A DNA stretch of 64,000 bases from Pseudonocardia cypriaca (GCF_006717045.1 NZ_VFPH01000002.1:868001-932000); one strand, 5' to 3'. Shown: positions 36,096 to 45,282, counted from the stretch's first letter. Notes: generated by a model not told the origin, from the sequence alone. Numbers and translations: made by a program.

Positions 36096-38705
36096 GTGGT
36101 GAAGACGGCGGTTCCGCGACCGCCGCAGAGCTGCGTGCCGCGCCCCCGGCTGCTGGCCGCGTTGGACGAGGCGGCCGACGGGCAGGTCACGCTGGTCAGC
36201 GCTCCGGCCGGCTACGGCAAGACCCTGCTGCTGGCCGAGTGGGTGGGGCAGCGGCCCGCGCTGACGGCGTGGGTCTCCCTCGACGAGGACGACAACGCCG
36301 ACCGCCGCTTCTGGACCGCGGTACTCGCCGCGCTCGACTCGTGCGCGGCGGTACCCGCGGACAACCCGCTGCACGAGCTCACCGTCCCCGGTCTCCCCAG
36401 CCGCGATCCGGAGTTCCTCGCCCGCGTCGCCGACGCCGTCGCGGCGGTGCCCGGGCCGCTGCGGCTCGTCCTGGACGACGTCCACGAGCTCACCGCACCC
36501 GACCCGCTGCACGGGCTGGCGTCGCTCGTGCGGGACCGGCCGCCGGGCCTGCACCTGGTGCTGTCGGGCCGCACCGATCCACCGCTGCCGCTGGCCCGCA
36601 TGCGGCTGGCCGGTGAGCTGTCCGAGGTCCGCGCCGATCGGCTGCGGTTCTCGCTGGCGGAGGCGGGCGCGATGCTCGCCGCCGCGGGCATACCCGCGCG
36701 TCCCGACCAGGTACGCCTGCTCGTCGAGGAGACCGAGGGCTGGCCGGCGGGACTGCGGCTGGCCGCGTTGTCGCTGCGCGAGGCCGAGGATCCCGACAAG
36801 TTCCTGGCCGGTTTCGTCGGCAGCGGCCGAGCGGTCTCGGACTACCTCGTCGGCGAGATCCTCTCGCGGCTCGCGGTGGAGACCCGAGAGCTGCTCGACG
36901 CCGTCAGCATCTGCGACCAGCTGCCCGCCCCGCTGGCCGCAGCCCTGTCGGGCCGGGAAGATGCCGGGGCCGTGCTCGACTCCCTGGAGCGGGAGACCTC
37001 GCTCGTGCTCACCACGGGCGCCGATCGCCGCTGGTACCGGGTGCACCCGTTGCTCAGGTCGCATCTGCGGGCCGACCTGCAGCGGCGGCGTCCCGACCAG
37101 ATCCTGCGGCTGCACCGTCGAGCCACCGCCTGGTACGCGGCCGCCGGGCAGCCGGTCCCGGCCCTCGCGCACGCGCGCCTGGGCGGGGACTCCGAGGAGG
37201 TCGCGCAGTTGCTGCGCCGGCAGGCGACCGCGCTCATCGCGGACGGCGAGCACGAGGCGGTTCGCGAGGCACTCGAGCTGCTCGACGACGTCCAGCTCGC
37301 CAACGAACCCCGGTTCGCACTGATCGCCGCGTTGATCACGACCGAGCGTGGGGAGACCGCGGCGGCCGACGGCCACCTCGCCGATGCTGCATCGTGGTGG
37401 CCGCCCGACCCACCGGCCGACCTGCTCGCGCTGCGCGATCTCGTCCGGTCCCGGCGGGCGATCGTCGCGGGCGATCCGAACGTCCCTCCCGCGAGCGCCG
37501 ACGACACCGGTTCCGGTGCTGCGGCGCACCTGGGACTCGGGCCGATGGCGATGGTGCACGACGCCCTCGACCTGCTGGCCGATGGCCGGCACCAGGAGGC
37601 GCGTGACATCGCCGAGACCGCGCTCGTGCAGGCACGGCACCAGCACCACGTCTACCTCGCCGCGCTCGGGCTCACCGTGCTCGCTGCGGTCGCCGCCGCC
37701 GAGGGCGACTACCGGCGGATGACCGCGCTGGCGGCGGCGGCCGACGCGGAGCTCGCCGACCCGACGTGGCGGGCCACCATCGCCGGTGCGTGGTCGGACA
37801 CGATGCGCGCGTACGGGGCGCTGCTGCGCGCCGAACCGGCCACGTGCCTGGCGCTCGCTCCCACCGACGCCGCCGGCGGATCGGCTCCGCAGCTCTCCGA
37901 CCAGCTGATCGTGCTGCGCACCGCGCTGCGGGGAGCCGCGCTGTCCGACATCGGTCACGGCGAAGAGGGCCTGAACGAGCTCCGGGAGGCACGCACGGTG
38001 GCCGCCGGTCGACCGGGCGCGGCCGAGATCCCCGCGATCGTCGCGGTGCTCGAGCACCGGGCCGCGACGTCGCAAGGCCGCAACGAGGTGGCCCGCAGCA
38101 TCCTGCGATGGGCCGAGGACGAGCTGGGACCGGTCGGCGAGGTGCTCCTGCTGCGCGCCTGGCAGCTGGCCGCGCTCGGCCGTCCCGGTGCGGCGAGCGA
38201 TGCCCTCGTCCACCTGCTGAGCGGCGCGGCGCCGGTGGTGCTGCCCTGGACACTGGTGGAAGGCAGGGTGCTGGAGTGTCAGCTCGCGCTGCGTGGAGAA
38301 CGCCGCCCGCGTGCACGTCGCGAACTGGACCACGCACTGGCGCTGGCGGAGAGCATGGACGTGATACGGCCACTCGCCACCGGCCCACCGGACGTCATCG
38401 AACTGCTGACGAGGCACCTGGGCAGCTTCGGTGACCGGGAGCCGACTGCGCTGCGGGTACTCGCGGCGCGCACCGCGCTCGGCGCCGACGCCACGCCGGT
38501 GCCGCTGACGGAGCGGGAGCGCGCGGTGCTGAGCATGCTGCCCACGCAACGGTCGTTCGACGAGATCGCCCGCGACCTCACCGTGTCGCACAGCACGGTG
38601 AAGACCCACGTCCGGGCGCTCTACGGGAAGCTCGGCGTCGGCTCCCGGCGCGACGCGGTGGCCGCGGCGCGCCGGCGCGGCATCCTCGGGCCGGACGGGG
38701 CCTAG
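36096..38705 (+). CDS. LAL (MalT-like) LuxR-family regulator
   Basis: A large ATP-binding transcription activator of about 869 aa. The STAND-type NTPase has Walker A 'SAPAGYGKT' (about residues 34-42) and Walker B 'LRLVLDDVHEL'. A long helical-repeat sensor region follows, and a C-terminal LuxR helix-turn-helix begins at 'PLTERERAVLSMLP' and contains 'LTVSHSTVKTHVRALYGKLGV'. GTG 36096 or 36099 follows GGGAG at 36086-36090; a GTG at 36075 is also in frame. It is divergent from DUF1326 across about 200 bases, which hold a 12-bp inverted repeat CGCAG-AA-CTGCG at 35946-35957. The operon at 39203-45224 is a possible target, by proximity only. Confidence 0.93.
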   Translation: MVKTAVPRPPQSCVPRPRLLAALDEAADGQVTLVSAPAGYGKTLLLAEWVGQRPALTAWVSLDEDDNADRRFWTAVLAALDSCAAVPADNPLHELTVPGLPSRDPEFLARVADAVAAVPGPLRLVLDDVHELTAPDPLHGLASLVRDRPPGLHLVLSGRTDPPLPLARMRLAGELSEVRADRLRFSLAEAGAMLAAAGIPARPDQVRLLVEETEGWPAGLRLAALSLREAEDPDKFLAGFVGSGRAVSDYLVGEILSRLAVETRELLDAVSICDQLPAPLAAALSGREDAGAVLDSLERETSLVLTTGADRRWYRVHPLLRSHLRADLQRRRPDQILRLHRRATAWYAAAGQPVPALAHARLGGDSEEVAQLLRRQATALIADGEHEAVREALELLDDVQLANEPRFALIAALITTERGETAAADGHLADAASWWPPDPPADLLALRDLVRSRRAIVAGDPNVPPASADDTGSGAAAHLGLGPMAMVHDALDLLADGRHQEARDIAETALVQARHQHHVYLAALGLTVLAAVAAAEGDYRRMTALAAAADAELADPTWRATIAGAWSDTMRAYGALLRAEPATCLALAPTDAAGGSAPQLSDQLIVLRTALRGAALSDIGHGEEGLNELREARTVAAGRPGAAEIPAIVAVLEHRAATSQGRNEVARSILRWAEDELGPVGEVLLLRAWQLAALGRPGAASDALVHLLSGAAPVVLPWTLVEGRVLECQLALRGERRPRARRELDHALALAESMDVIRPLATGPPDVIELLTRHLGSFGDREPTALRVLAARTALGADATPVPLTERERAVLSMLPTQRSFDEIARDLTVSHSTVKTHVRALYGKLGVGSRRDAVAAARRRGILGPDGA

Positions 38706-38731
38706 GTCGGCGGTGCTGGTGGTCGCCGACC
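38705..38731. terminator. Inverted repeat after the LAL gene
   Basis: GGTCGGC (38705-38711) and GCCGACC (38725-38731) form a 7-bp stem with a 13-base loop between the LAL stop and the convergent stop at 38736. It can serve both genes. Confidence 0.45.
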
Positions 38732-38735
38732 CGCC

Positions 38736-38951
38736 TCAGCGCTCCGAGTCGGCGACCTGGTTCACGGACACGACGCGCAGGCCCAGGTTCTGGATCAGCG
38801 CCAGCACGCCGTGCATGTGGGAGTCGTCGATGACCTCACCGCGGATGATCGTCTCCGGCGGGGCGTCGAGCACCGTCATGTCCGGGAACGCCCCGCGGGT
38901 GTGCTCCGACAGTCGCCCGGCCACCCGGAACTCGTACCGTAGAGGTGTCAC
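38736..38951 (-). CDS. Small conserved-looking hypothetical protein (71 aa)
   Basis: I do not recognise a named family. From GTG 38951 the 71-aa product starts 'TPLRYEFRVAGRLSEHTRGAF' (after the initiator) and continues with a compact alternating pattern, 'TVLDAPPETIIRGEVIDDSHMHGVLALIQ', ending in a region with beta-strand character. Codon use is typical of the neighbours and it looks like a folded alpha/beta domain, not a shadow frame. The frame stays open far upstream, but that part is Arg-rich and rejected. It is convergent with the LAL gene and divergent from the HdeD-like gene. Confidence 0.7.
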   Translation of the reverse strand: MTPLRYEFRVAGRLSEHTRGAFPDMTVLDAPPETIIRGEVIDDSHMHGVLALIQNLGLRVVSVNQVADSER

Positions 38952-39202
38952 GCTGCGACTCCGTCCGCGCGGTGCGTTCGGCGGCGCACTGGTTCCACGG
39001 TCGTCGGGCCGGTGTGCGCTCGGCATCGTCCCCAGGGGATGAGACCGGTTCCGGCATCGGGGTGCGGGTGAGCCCGCGAAGCCGCTGGACGTGCCGCTTC
39101 CGACGAAGGGCGCCCCCCGACCCCATCCGGTGCGGGGGAGGCCCCGGGTCCCGTCGCACGAGCACACTCCGGCCACGACGTCCCTCCGCCAGAGGAGAGC
39201 CC

Positions 39203-39826
39203 GTGTCCACGCCGACGTCCACGCCATCCGAATCGCACGACGCGACCCACGCGGACGGCGCCACATCGCGCGCGACCGGGCGGCGCGCGTCGTACGGCAG
39301 CCGGTTCGGGAACGGTAGCCGGCCCGTCCTGCTCGTCGTCGGGATCATCACCGTCTTCTACGGGCTGCTCGTGATGAGCCTGCGGCCCGTCGCCATCGCC
39401 ACGATCGCGGTGCTGGCCGCGTTCGGGTTGCTCATCGCCGGTGTCGCGCAGCTGCTGCTCGGCGGCAACCTCGACCTCCCGTGGCGCTGGTTCGCGTACG
39501 CGGGCGGTCTGATCGCGATCCTCGCGGGCATCGCCGCGTTCGTGTGGCCCGGTGTCACCCTGGTGGTGCTCGCGTTCATCACCGCGTGGACGTTCGTGGT
39601 GAACGGGCTGGTCCGCCTGGTGAGCACGCTCGCGCAGGAGAAACGCGACCTGTGGTGGATGGGGCTCGTGATCGGTGCCAGCGAGCTGCTGCTCGGCCTG
39701 TGGGCGGTCGGTGCGCCCGGCCGCGAGGTCCTGCTCCTGGTCAACGTGATCGGGATCTTCCTCGTCCTGTCGGGCGTCGACTCGATCTTCGGCGCGTTCG
39801 CAGGCCGCTCGGCACGCCGGCCCTGA
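39203..39826 (+). CDS. HdeD/DUF308 family membrane protein
   Basis: A 207-aa membrane protein. After about 45 polar residues rich in Thr and Ser, six hydrophobic segments form the paired-helix repeats of the HdeD (DUF308) family: 'GIITVFYGLLVMSL', 'ATIAVLAAFGLLIAGVAQLLLG', 'YAGGLIAILAGIAAFVWPGVTL' and onwards. E. coli HdeD is linked to acid resistance at high cell density. GTG 39203 follows AGAGGAG. The next gene begins 3 bases after the stop, making this the first gene of a probable five-gene operon ending with arginine deiminase. Confidence 0.88.
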   Translation: MSTPTSTPSESHDATHADGATSRATGRRASYGSRFGNGSRPVLLVVGIITVFYGLLVMSLRPVAIATIAVLAAFGLLIAGVAQLLLGGNLDLPWRWFAYAGGLIAILAGIAAFVWPGVTLVVLAFITAWTFVVNGLVRLVSTLAQEKRDLWWMGLVIGASELLLGLWAVGAPGREVLLLVNVIGIFLVLSGVDSIFGAFAGRSARRP

Positions 39827-39829
39827 GCT

Positions 39830-41023
39830 GTGTCCGTCCGCCCTGGAGGCCGAGCAGCGACGACCGCGATCGGTGAACCGGGGCCGCCGGTGGTGGCCGC
39901 GCCGCGCGGGCCGCGGGCGCTGCCACGGGCGTTCGTCATCCTCGTCGGTACCGCGGCGGCCACCATCGTGGCAGCCGGCCTCCACGCGACCGCCTGGCTG
40001 ATCGGTCCCGCGTTCCTGGCACTCGTCATCGTCATCGTCGTCAGGCCGGTGGATCAATGGTTGCGGCGCGTCGGGGTGCCCGGGTGGCTGTCGACGGCCG
40101 TCCTGCTGCTGCTCGTGTACGCGGTCGTCCTCGTGCTGGCAGGCGTGCTCCTGGTCTCGGCGTCCCGGCTGGCGACGCTCCTCCCCCAATACACCTCGTC
40201 GGCGAACGCGCTCGTCGGCGCAGGCACCGGGGCGCTGCGTGAGCTCGGCGTGGGTCCGGAACAGCTGCGGGGGCTCGCGGGCGAGCTGGACCTGCGAAAG
40301 ATCATCGCGCTCATCGGCGGGCTGCTGGCCGGGCTGGCGGGCCTGGCCGCGAACCTCGCGTTCCTGCTGTCCCTGATGCTGTTCCTCTGCATCGAGTCGT
40401 CAGGGGCCGGGGCGCGGATGGCGACGATCGGCCGGGATCGCCCGCACATCGCCGAGGCGCTCGGGCGCTTCACGGCCGGGACGCGGCGCTTCCTGGTCGT
40501 CACCACGATCTTCGGGCTCGGGTTGGCGGTTCTCGACACGATCGCGCTGGTCCTGCTGGGCATCCCGCTCGCGGTGCTGTGGGGGCTGCTGTCGTTCATC
40601 ACGAACTACATCCCTTATGTCGGGTTCTTCCTGGGAGTCCTGCCGCCCGCGATCCTCGCGCTGCTCGCCGGTGGCTGGCGGCTGATGCTGATCGTGGTCG
40701 GGATCTACACCGTGCTCAACTTCATCGTCACCTCCCTCGTCCAGCCGCATTTCATCGGCGACTCGGTCGATCTCTCGGTCACCATCACCTTCATCGGGCT
40801 GGTGTTCTGGGGCTGGCTCCTCGGCCCGGTCGGCGCCGTACTCGCGATCCCGCTGACCCTCCTGGCCAAAACCCTGCTGGTGGACACGGATCCGCGCGCG
40901 GGATGGGCGAAGGCCCTGCTGTGCTCGGCGGGCAGCGTTCGCGCCGACCGGGACGCCGCGCACGTCTCCCCCGCCCCGGACGAAGTCGAGCAACTCCGGG
41001 ATGCCGCACCGTTCTCGCCGTGA
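39830..41023 (+). CDS. AI-2E family (PerM/YdiK-like) transporter
   Basis: A 397-aa membrane protein of the AI-2E transporter superfamily, with seven or eight hydrophobic segments. The signature region 'FITNYIPYVGFFLGVLPPAILALL' (seen in pieces) and the C-terminal 'VQPHFIGDSVDLSVTITFIGLVFWGWLLGPVGAVLAIPL' fragments are diagnostic. Some members act as Na+/H+ antiporters and some as autoinducer-2 exporters; in this operon, beside NhaC and amino-acid exchange genes, an ion or pH function is more plausible (inference). Start GTG 39830 lies 3 bases after the HdeD-like gene. The stop overlaps the next GTG start. Confidence 0.9.
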   Translation: MSVRPGGRAATTAIGEPGPPVVAAPRGPRALPRAFVILVGTAAATIVAAGLHATAWLIGPAFLALVIVIVVRPVDQWLRRVGVPGWLSTAVLLLLVYAVVLVLAGVLLVSASRLATLLPQYTSSANALVGAGTGALRELGVGPEQLRGLAGELDLRKIIALIGGLLAGLAGLAANLAFLLSLMLFLCIESSGAGARMATIGRDRPHIAEALGRFTAGTRRFLVVTTIFGLGLAVLDTIALVLLGIPLAVLWGLLSFITNYIPYVGFFLGVLPPAILALLAGGWRLMLIVVGIYTVLNFIVTSLVQPHFIGDSVDLSVTITFIGLVFWGWLLGPVGAVLAIPLTLLAKTLLVDTDPRAGWAKALLCSAGSVRADRDAAHVSPAPDEVEQLRDAAPFSP

Positions 41024-42498
41024 CCGACGCCGTCACCCGCCGGGCCGTCCGCGAGCCGTCGCTCGCCGATGCCGTCATCCCGCTGGTCGCGCTGGTGGTG
41101 CTGATCGGCGGGTCGCTGGCGCTGTTCGGCCTCGACGCGCTCGACGGTCCGATCCAGGTGGCGCTGGTGCTGTGCGCGATGGTCGCCGCCCTCGTCGTGC
41201 TCAAGAACGGGCACCGCTTCGAGGACGTCCAGGCCGCCGGCCAGCGCGCGGTCTCCTCGGTGACCAGCGCGATATTCATCCTGCTCGCCGTCGGCGCGCT
41301 CATCGGCACCTGGAACCTGTCCGGCACGATCCCGACCCTCGTCTACTACGGGATCCAGGTCCTCTCGCCCACCTGGTACTACGCGGCGAGCGCGCTCATC
41401 TGCGGGATCATCGCGATGTCGATCGGCAGCTCGTGGACCACCGCGGGCACGATCGGGGTCGGGCTCGTCGGGATCGCGGTGATGCTCGGCATCTCACCGG
41501 GGATCACCGCAGGCGCGGTGATCTCGGGGGCCTACCTCGGCGACAAGCTCTCCCCGCTCTCGGAGACCACCGTCCTCACCGCGCAGATGGTCAAGGTCGA
41601 CGTCTACGAGCACATCAAGCGGCAGGCGTGGACGTCGGTCCCGGCGTTCGGGATCGGGTTCGTGCTCTTCCTCCTGATCGGCCTGTTCTGGGGGCCCGCG
41701 GCGACCGACGTCGGCGACACCGGCAGCGAGCTGAGCGCCCTCGGCGACATCTACTGGATCACCCCGCTGAACCTGCTGCCGCTCCTGCTGCTGGTCGTGC
41801 TCTCGGTCCGCAAGGCCCCCGCCTCCCTCGCGCTGATGGCCGCGTCGCTCTTCGCCGGGGCACTGGGGGTGTTCACCCAGTACCCGGTGGTGCGCGACTT
41901 CGTCGCCGATCCGGGTCTCGACCCGGTACGCGCCGCAATCACGGCCGTGTGGCAGTCGATGGCGACCGGCTTCGCGATGGACTCGGGCATCGCCGACATC
42001 GACCAGTTGCTCTCGCGCGGCGGCATGGACAGCATGCTGCTCACGCTGTGGCTCATCATCGGCGCGGTCACGTTCGGCACCCTGCTCGAGGAGTTCGGGT
42101 TGATCAGCCGCCTGATCGACCCGATGATCCGCGCGGCGAAGGGCACCGGGCGCCTGTTCCTGACGGTGTTCACGTGTGCCTTCGGGCTCAACGTCATCGC
42201 CGGTGACCAGTACATCGCCCTGGTGCTGCCCACACGGGTGTTCCGCGCCGAGTTCGCCCGCCGTGGGCTGGCCCCGACGAACCTGTCGCGGCTCGCGGCC
42301 GACAGCGGCACCGTGACCTCGCCGCTGGTCCCCTGGAACTCCTGCGGAGCGTTCATGGGCGCGGTGCTCGGCGTCCCGACGCTCGTCTACCTGCCGTTCT
42401 GCTTCTTCAACATCGCCAGCCCGCTGCTGAGCGTGATCTACGGATTCACCGGCTTCAAGGTCGAGAAGGTCGAGAAGGCGGAGCCGGCCGACGCATGA
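41020..42498 (+). CDS. NhaC-type Na+/H+ antiporter family protein
   Basis: A 492-aa secondary transporter of the NhaC/ArsB-like superfamily, with about 12 hydrophobic segments. 'ISGAYLGDKLSPLSETTVL' and 'AADSGTVTSPLVPWNSCGAFMG' (each shown in part) are the hallmark motifs of NhaC proteins. Such proteins exchange Na+ for H+; relatives exchange malate/lactate or amino acids. GTG 41020 overlaps the upstream stop as GTGA. Position just ahead of the arginine:ornithine-type exchanger suggests pH or ion homeostasis linked to arginine breakdown. Confidence 0.93.
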   Translation: MTDAVTRRAVREPSLADAVIPLVALVVLIGGSLALFGLDALDGPIQVALVLCAMVAALVVLKNGHRFEDVQAAGQRAVSSVTSAIFILLAVGALIGTWNLSGTIPTLVYYGIQVLSPTWYYAASALICGIIAMSIGSSWTTAGTIGVGLVGIAVMLGISPGITAGAVISGAYLGDKLSPLSETTVLTAQMVKVDVYEHIKRQAWTSVPAFGIGFVLFLLIGLFWGPAATDVGDTGSELSALGDIYWITPLNLLPLLLLVVLSVRKAPASLALMAASLFAGALGVFTQYPVVRDFVADPGLDPVRAAITAVWQSMATGFAMDSGIADIDQLLSRGGMDSMLLTLWLIIGAVTFGTLLEEFGLISRLIDPMIRAAKGTGRLFLTVFTCAFGLNVIAGDQYIALVLPTRVFRAEFARRGLAPTNLSRLAADSGTVTSPLVPWNSCGAFMGAVLGVPTLVYLPFCFFNIASPLLSVIYGFTGFKVEKVEKAEPADA

Positions 42499-42511
42499 GC
42501 GGAGTCATGAG

Positions 42512-43948
42512 ATGACCACCACCGACGTCAAGGCGTCGCAGAAGATGCCGCTGATGACCCTGACCGCCATGGTGGTCGGGTCGATGGTCGGCGCAGGCGT
42601 CTTCTCCCTGCCCCGCAACTTCGGGCAGGCCACCGGCGTGCTCGGCGCCGTCGTCGCGTGGGTGATAGCGGGCGTCGGCATGCTCATGCTCGCGTTCGTG
42701 TTCCAGACCCTCGCGGTCCGGAAGCCGGAGCTCGACGCCGGGGTCTACGCCTACGCGAAGGCGGGCTTCGGCGAGTTCCCCGGCTTCTTCTCCGCCTTCG
42801 GGTACTGGGCCAGCGCCTGCGTCGGCAACGTCAGCTACTGGGTGCTGATCAAGTCGACGCTCGGCGTAGCCGTCCCCGGGTTCGGGGAGGGCAACACGCT
42901 GCTCGCGGTGGCCGTCTCGGCGGTGGGGGTCTGGGCCTTCCACTTCGTGATCCTGCGCGGGGTCAAGGAGGCGGCCGCGATCAACCGGATCGTGACGATC
43001 GCCAAGCTCGTCCCGATCCTGGTGTTCGTCGTCGTGCTCGCCGTCGCGCTGCGCGCCGACGTGTTCGCCGCGAACCTGTGGGGCGACGACCGGTCGTTCG
43101 GCGGCCTGTGGGAGCAGGTTCGGGCGACGATGCTCGTGACGGTGTTCGTCTTCCTCGGCGTGGAGGGGGCGAGCGTCTACTCCCGGTACGCGCAGAAGCG
43201 CTCCGACGTCGGCCGCGCGACCGTGCTCGGCTTCCTCAGCGTGCTCGCCCTGTTCGCCTCGGTGACCCTGCTGTCCTACGGCAGCCTGCCCAAGAGCGAG
43301 CTCGAGCAGCTGCGGCAGCCGTCGATGATGGGCGTGCTCGAGTCGGTCGTCGGGCCGTGGGGCTCGGTCTTCATCGGCCTCGGGCTGATCGTCTCGGTGC
43401 TCGGCGCCTACCTGGCCTGGACGCTGATGGCGGCCGAGGTGCTGTTCGTCGCGGCGAAGGACGACGACATGCCGCGCTTCCTCCGGCGCGAGAACGCGCA
43501 CGGCGTGCCGGTGGCCGCGCTCGTCATGACGACGATCCTGATCACCGCGGTGCTGGCGGTCACGGTGTTCTCCGACGACGCGTTCACGTTCACGCTCAAG
43601 CTCTGCAGCTCGCTGTCGCTGATCCCGTACCTGCTGGCCGCCGCCTACGCGCTGCAGATAGGCGTGCGCGGGGAGACCTACGACACCGCTCCGGAACGCC
43701 GCCGCAGGGAGCTGACCTTCGCCGCGGTCGCGGTCGTCTACACGGCGTTCCTCATCGTCGCCGCCGGTCTGGAGTTCCTGCTGCTGTCGTTCATCATCTA
43801 CGCCCCCGGCACGATCCTGTTCGTCATGGCGCGCCGCGAGCAGCACCGGCGCGTGTTCTCCCCGGCCGAGCTGCTGCTGTTCGTCGTCGCCGTCGTCCTG
43901 GCCGTCCTCGGAATCGCCGGACTCGCCACGGGCCTGATCACGATCTAG
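42512..43948 (+). CDS. arcD: Arginine/ornithine-type antiporter (ArcD, APC superfamily)
   Basis: A 478-aa amino-acid exchanger of the basic amino acid/polyamine antiporter family, with 12 or 13 hydrophobic segments. The helix-1 motif 'MVVGSMVGAGVFSLPRNF' binds the substrate backbone, and 'VEGASVYSRYAQKRSDVG' is characteristic of ArcD/LysI. The next gene, 13 bases downstream, is arginine deiminase, which supports arginine uptake in exchange for ornithine or citrulline. No arcB is present in the window, so citrulline export is a reasonable alternative. Confidence 0.92.
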   Translation: MTTTDVKASQKMPLMTLTAMVVGSMVGAGVFSLPRNFGQATGVLGAVVAWVIAGVGMLMLAFVFQTLAVRKPELDAGVYAYAKAGFGEFPGFFSAFGYWASACVGNVSYWVLIKSTLGVAVPGFGEGNTLLAVAVSAVGVWAFHFVILRGVKEAAAINRIVTIAKLVPILVFVVVLAVALRADVFAANLWGDDRSFGGLWEQVRATMLVTVFVFLGVEGASVYSRYAQKRSDVGRATVLGFLSVLALFASVTLLSYGSLPKSELEQLRQPSMMGVLESVVGPWGSVFIGLGLIVSVLGAYLAWTLMAAEVLFVAAKDDDMPRFLRRENAHGVPVAALVMTTILITAVLAVTVFSDDAFTFTLKLCSSLSLIPYLLAAAYALQIGVRGETYDTAPERRRRELTFAAVAVVYTAFLIVAAGLEFLLLSFIIYAPGTILFVMARREQHRRVFSPAELLLFVVAVVLAVLGIAGLATGLITI

Positions 43949-43961
43949 GAGGAGCTCTGCC

Positions 43962-45224
43962 ATGGCCGACCCGATCCCGACTCCCGGCCCCTCGACGGAC
44001 CTCGGTGTCCATTCCGAGGTGGGAACGCTGCGCAAGGTGCTCGTCTGCGCGCCGGGGCTCGCCCACACCCGCCTGACGCCGACGAACTGCGACAGCCTGC
44101 TCTTCGACGACGTGATGTGGGTGCAGAACGCCCGGCGGGACCACTTCGACTTCATGAGCAAGATGCGCGAGCGGGGCGTCGACGTCGTCGAGCTGCACAA
44201 CGTGCTCGCCGAGACGATGGCGATGCCCGAAGCGAGGACGTGGCTGCTCGACCGGAAGATCGTCGCCAACGAGGTGGGGCTCGGCCTCGTCGACCACACC
44301 CGCGCCTTCCTCGACAGCCTCGACGAGCGGACGCTGGCGGAGTACCTGATCGGCGGCCTGTCCACGGTCGACCTGCCCGACGGCTTCCGGCCCGGCTACA
44401 TCGCGCTCGCCCGCGAGTCCAGCGGCGTGCCGGAGTACCTCATGCCGCCGCTGCCCAACACGCTCTACACGCGGGACACGACGTGCTGGCTGTACGGCGG
44501 CGTCACCCTCAACCCGCTCTTCTGGGCCGCCCGGCACGACGAGACGCTCCTGATGAAGGCGATCTACACGTTCCACCCCGACTTCGCGGGCGCGACGATC
44601 TGGTGGGGCGACCCCGAGCGGGACTGGGGCCTGGCGACGCTCGAGGGCGGCGACGTGATGCCGGTCGGCAACGGCGTGGTGCTGGTCGGGATGAGCGAGC
44701 GCTCCTCGCGGCAGGCGATCACGCAGCTCGCAGCGGATCTCTTCGCGAACGGGGCCGCCGAGCGCGTGATCGTCGCGGGGATGCCGAAGCTGCGCGCCGC
44801 GATGCACCTCGACACGGTCTTCACCTTCGCCGACCGCGACTGCGTGACCGTCTTCCCGAACATCGTCGACGGCATCCACACCTTCTCGTTGCGTCCGCAC
44901 GACCGGGATCCGGTCGAGGTCACCGAGGAGAAGCTCGCCTTCGTCGACGTCGTGGCCGAGGCGCTCGGCCTTCGCGCGCTGCGCGTCATCGAGACCGGCG
45001 GCGACGCCTACGCGACCGAGCGCCAGCAGTGGGACAGCGGCAACAACCTCGTCGCCGTCGAACCGGGCGTGGTGTTCGCCTACGACCGCAACACCTACAC
45101 CAACTCGCTCTTGCGCAAGGCGGGCATCGAGGTCATCACGATCGTCGGCGCCGAGCTCGGCCGCGGCCGCGGTGGCGGGCACTGCATGACCTGCCCGCTC
45201 GTCCGGGACCCGGTGGCCTTCTAG
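43962..45224 (+). CDS. arcA: Arginine deiminase
   Basis: Converts L-arginine to L-citrulline and ammonia; 420 aa. The guanidino-modifying fold is recognised by 'RKVLVCAPGL' near the N-terminus, 'NTLYTRDTTCWLYGGVTLNP', 'EGGDVMPVGN' (catalytic Asp and Glu neighbourhood), 'MHLDTVFTF' (catalytic His) and the nucleophile Cys408 in 'GGGHCMTCPL'. GGAGGAG lies just upstream of ATG 43962. The usual partners ornithine carbamoyltransferase and carbamate kinase are not in the window, so the operon may serve acid resistance through ammonia release and not ATP production (inference). It is the last gene of the operon; a perfect 40-bp palindrome follows 12 bases after the stop. Confidence 0.96.
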   Translation: MADPIPTPGPSTDLGVHSEVGTLRKVLVCAPGLAHTRLTPTNCDSLLFDDVMWVQNARRDHFDFMSKMRERGVDVVELHNVLAETMAMPEARTWLLDRKIVANEVGLGLVDHTRAFLDSLDERTLAEYLIGGLSTVDLPDGFRPGYIALARESSGVPEYLMPPLPNTLYTRDTTCWLYGGVTLNPLFWAARHDETLLMKAIYTFHPDFAGATIWWGDPERDWGLATLEGGDVMPVGNGVVLVGMSERSSRQAITQLAADLFANGAAERVIVAGMPKLRAAMHLDTVFTFADRDCVTVFPNIVDGIHTFSLRPHDRDPVEVTEEKLAFVDVVAEALGLRALRVIETGGDAYATERQQWDSGNNLVAVEPGVVFAYDRNTYTNSLLRKAGIEVITIVGAELGRGRGGGHCMTCPLVRDPVAF

Positions 45225-45236
45225 CCGGGTGCCCCC

Positions 45237-45276
45237 GTGAGTGGATACGAGTGCTCGAGCACTCGTATCCACTCAC
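45237..45276. terminator. Perfect 40-bp palindrome between convergent genes
   Basis: The 20-base half GTGAGTGGATACGAGTGCTC (45237-45256) is followed directly by its exact reverse complement (45257-45276), with no loop and no mismatch. It sits 12 bases after the arcA stop and 6 bases before the acoC stop on the other strand. A bidirectional terminator is the simplest reading; the absence of any spacer is unusual. Confidence 0.8.
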
Positions 45277-45282
45277 GACCTG

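Noticed and set aside
38952..39202. A long N-terminal extension of the HdeD-like protein (start near 38945)
   Set aside because: The ribosome site AGAGGAG and the polar lead-in both point to GTG 39203; upstream residues are Arg/Pro-rich with no membrane character.
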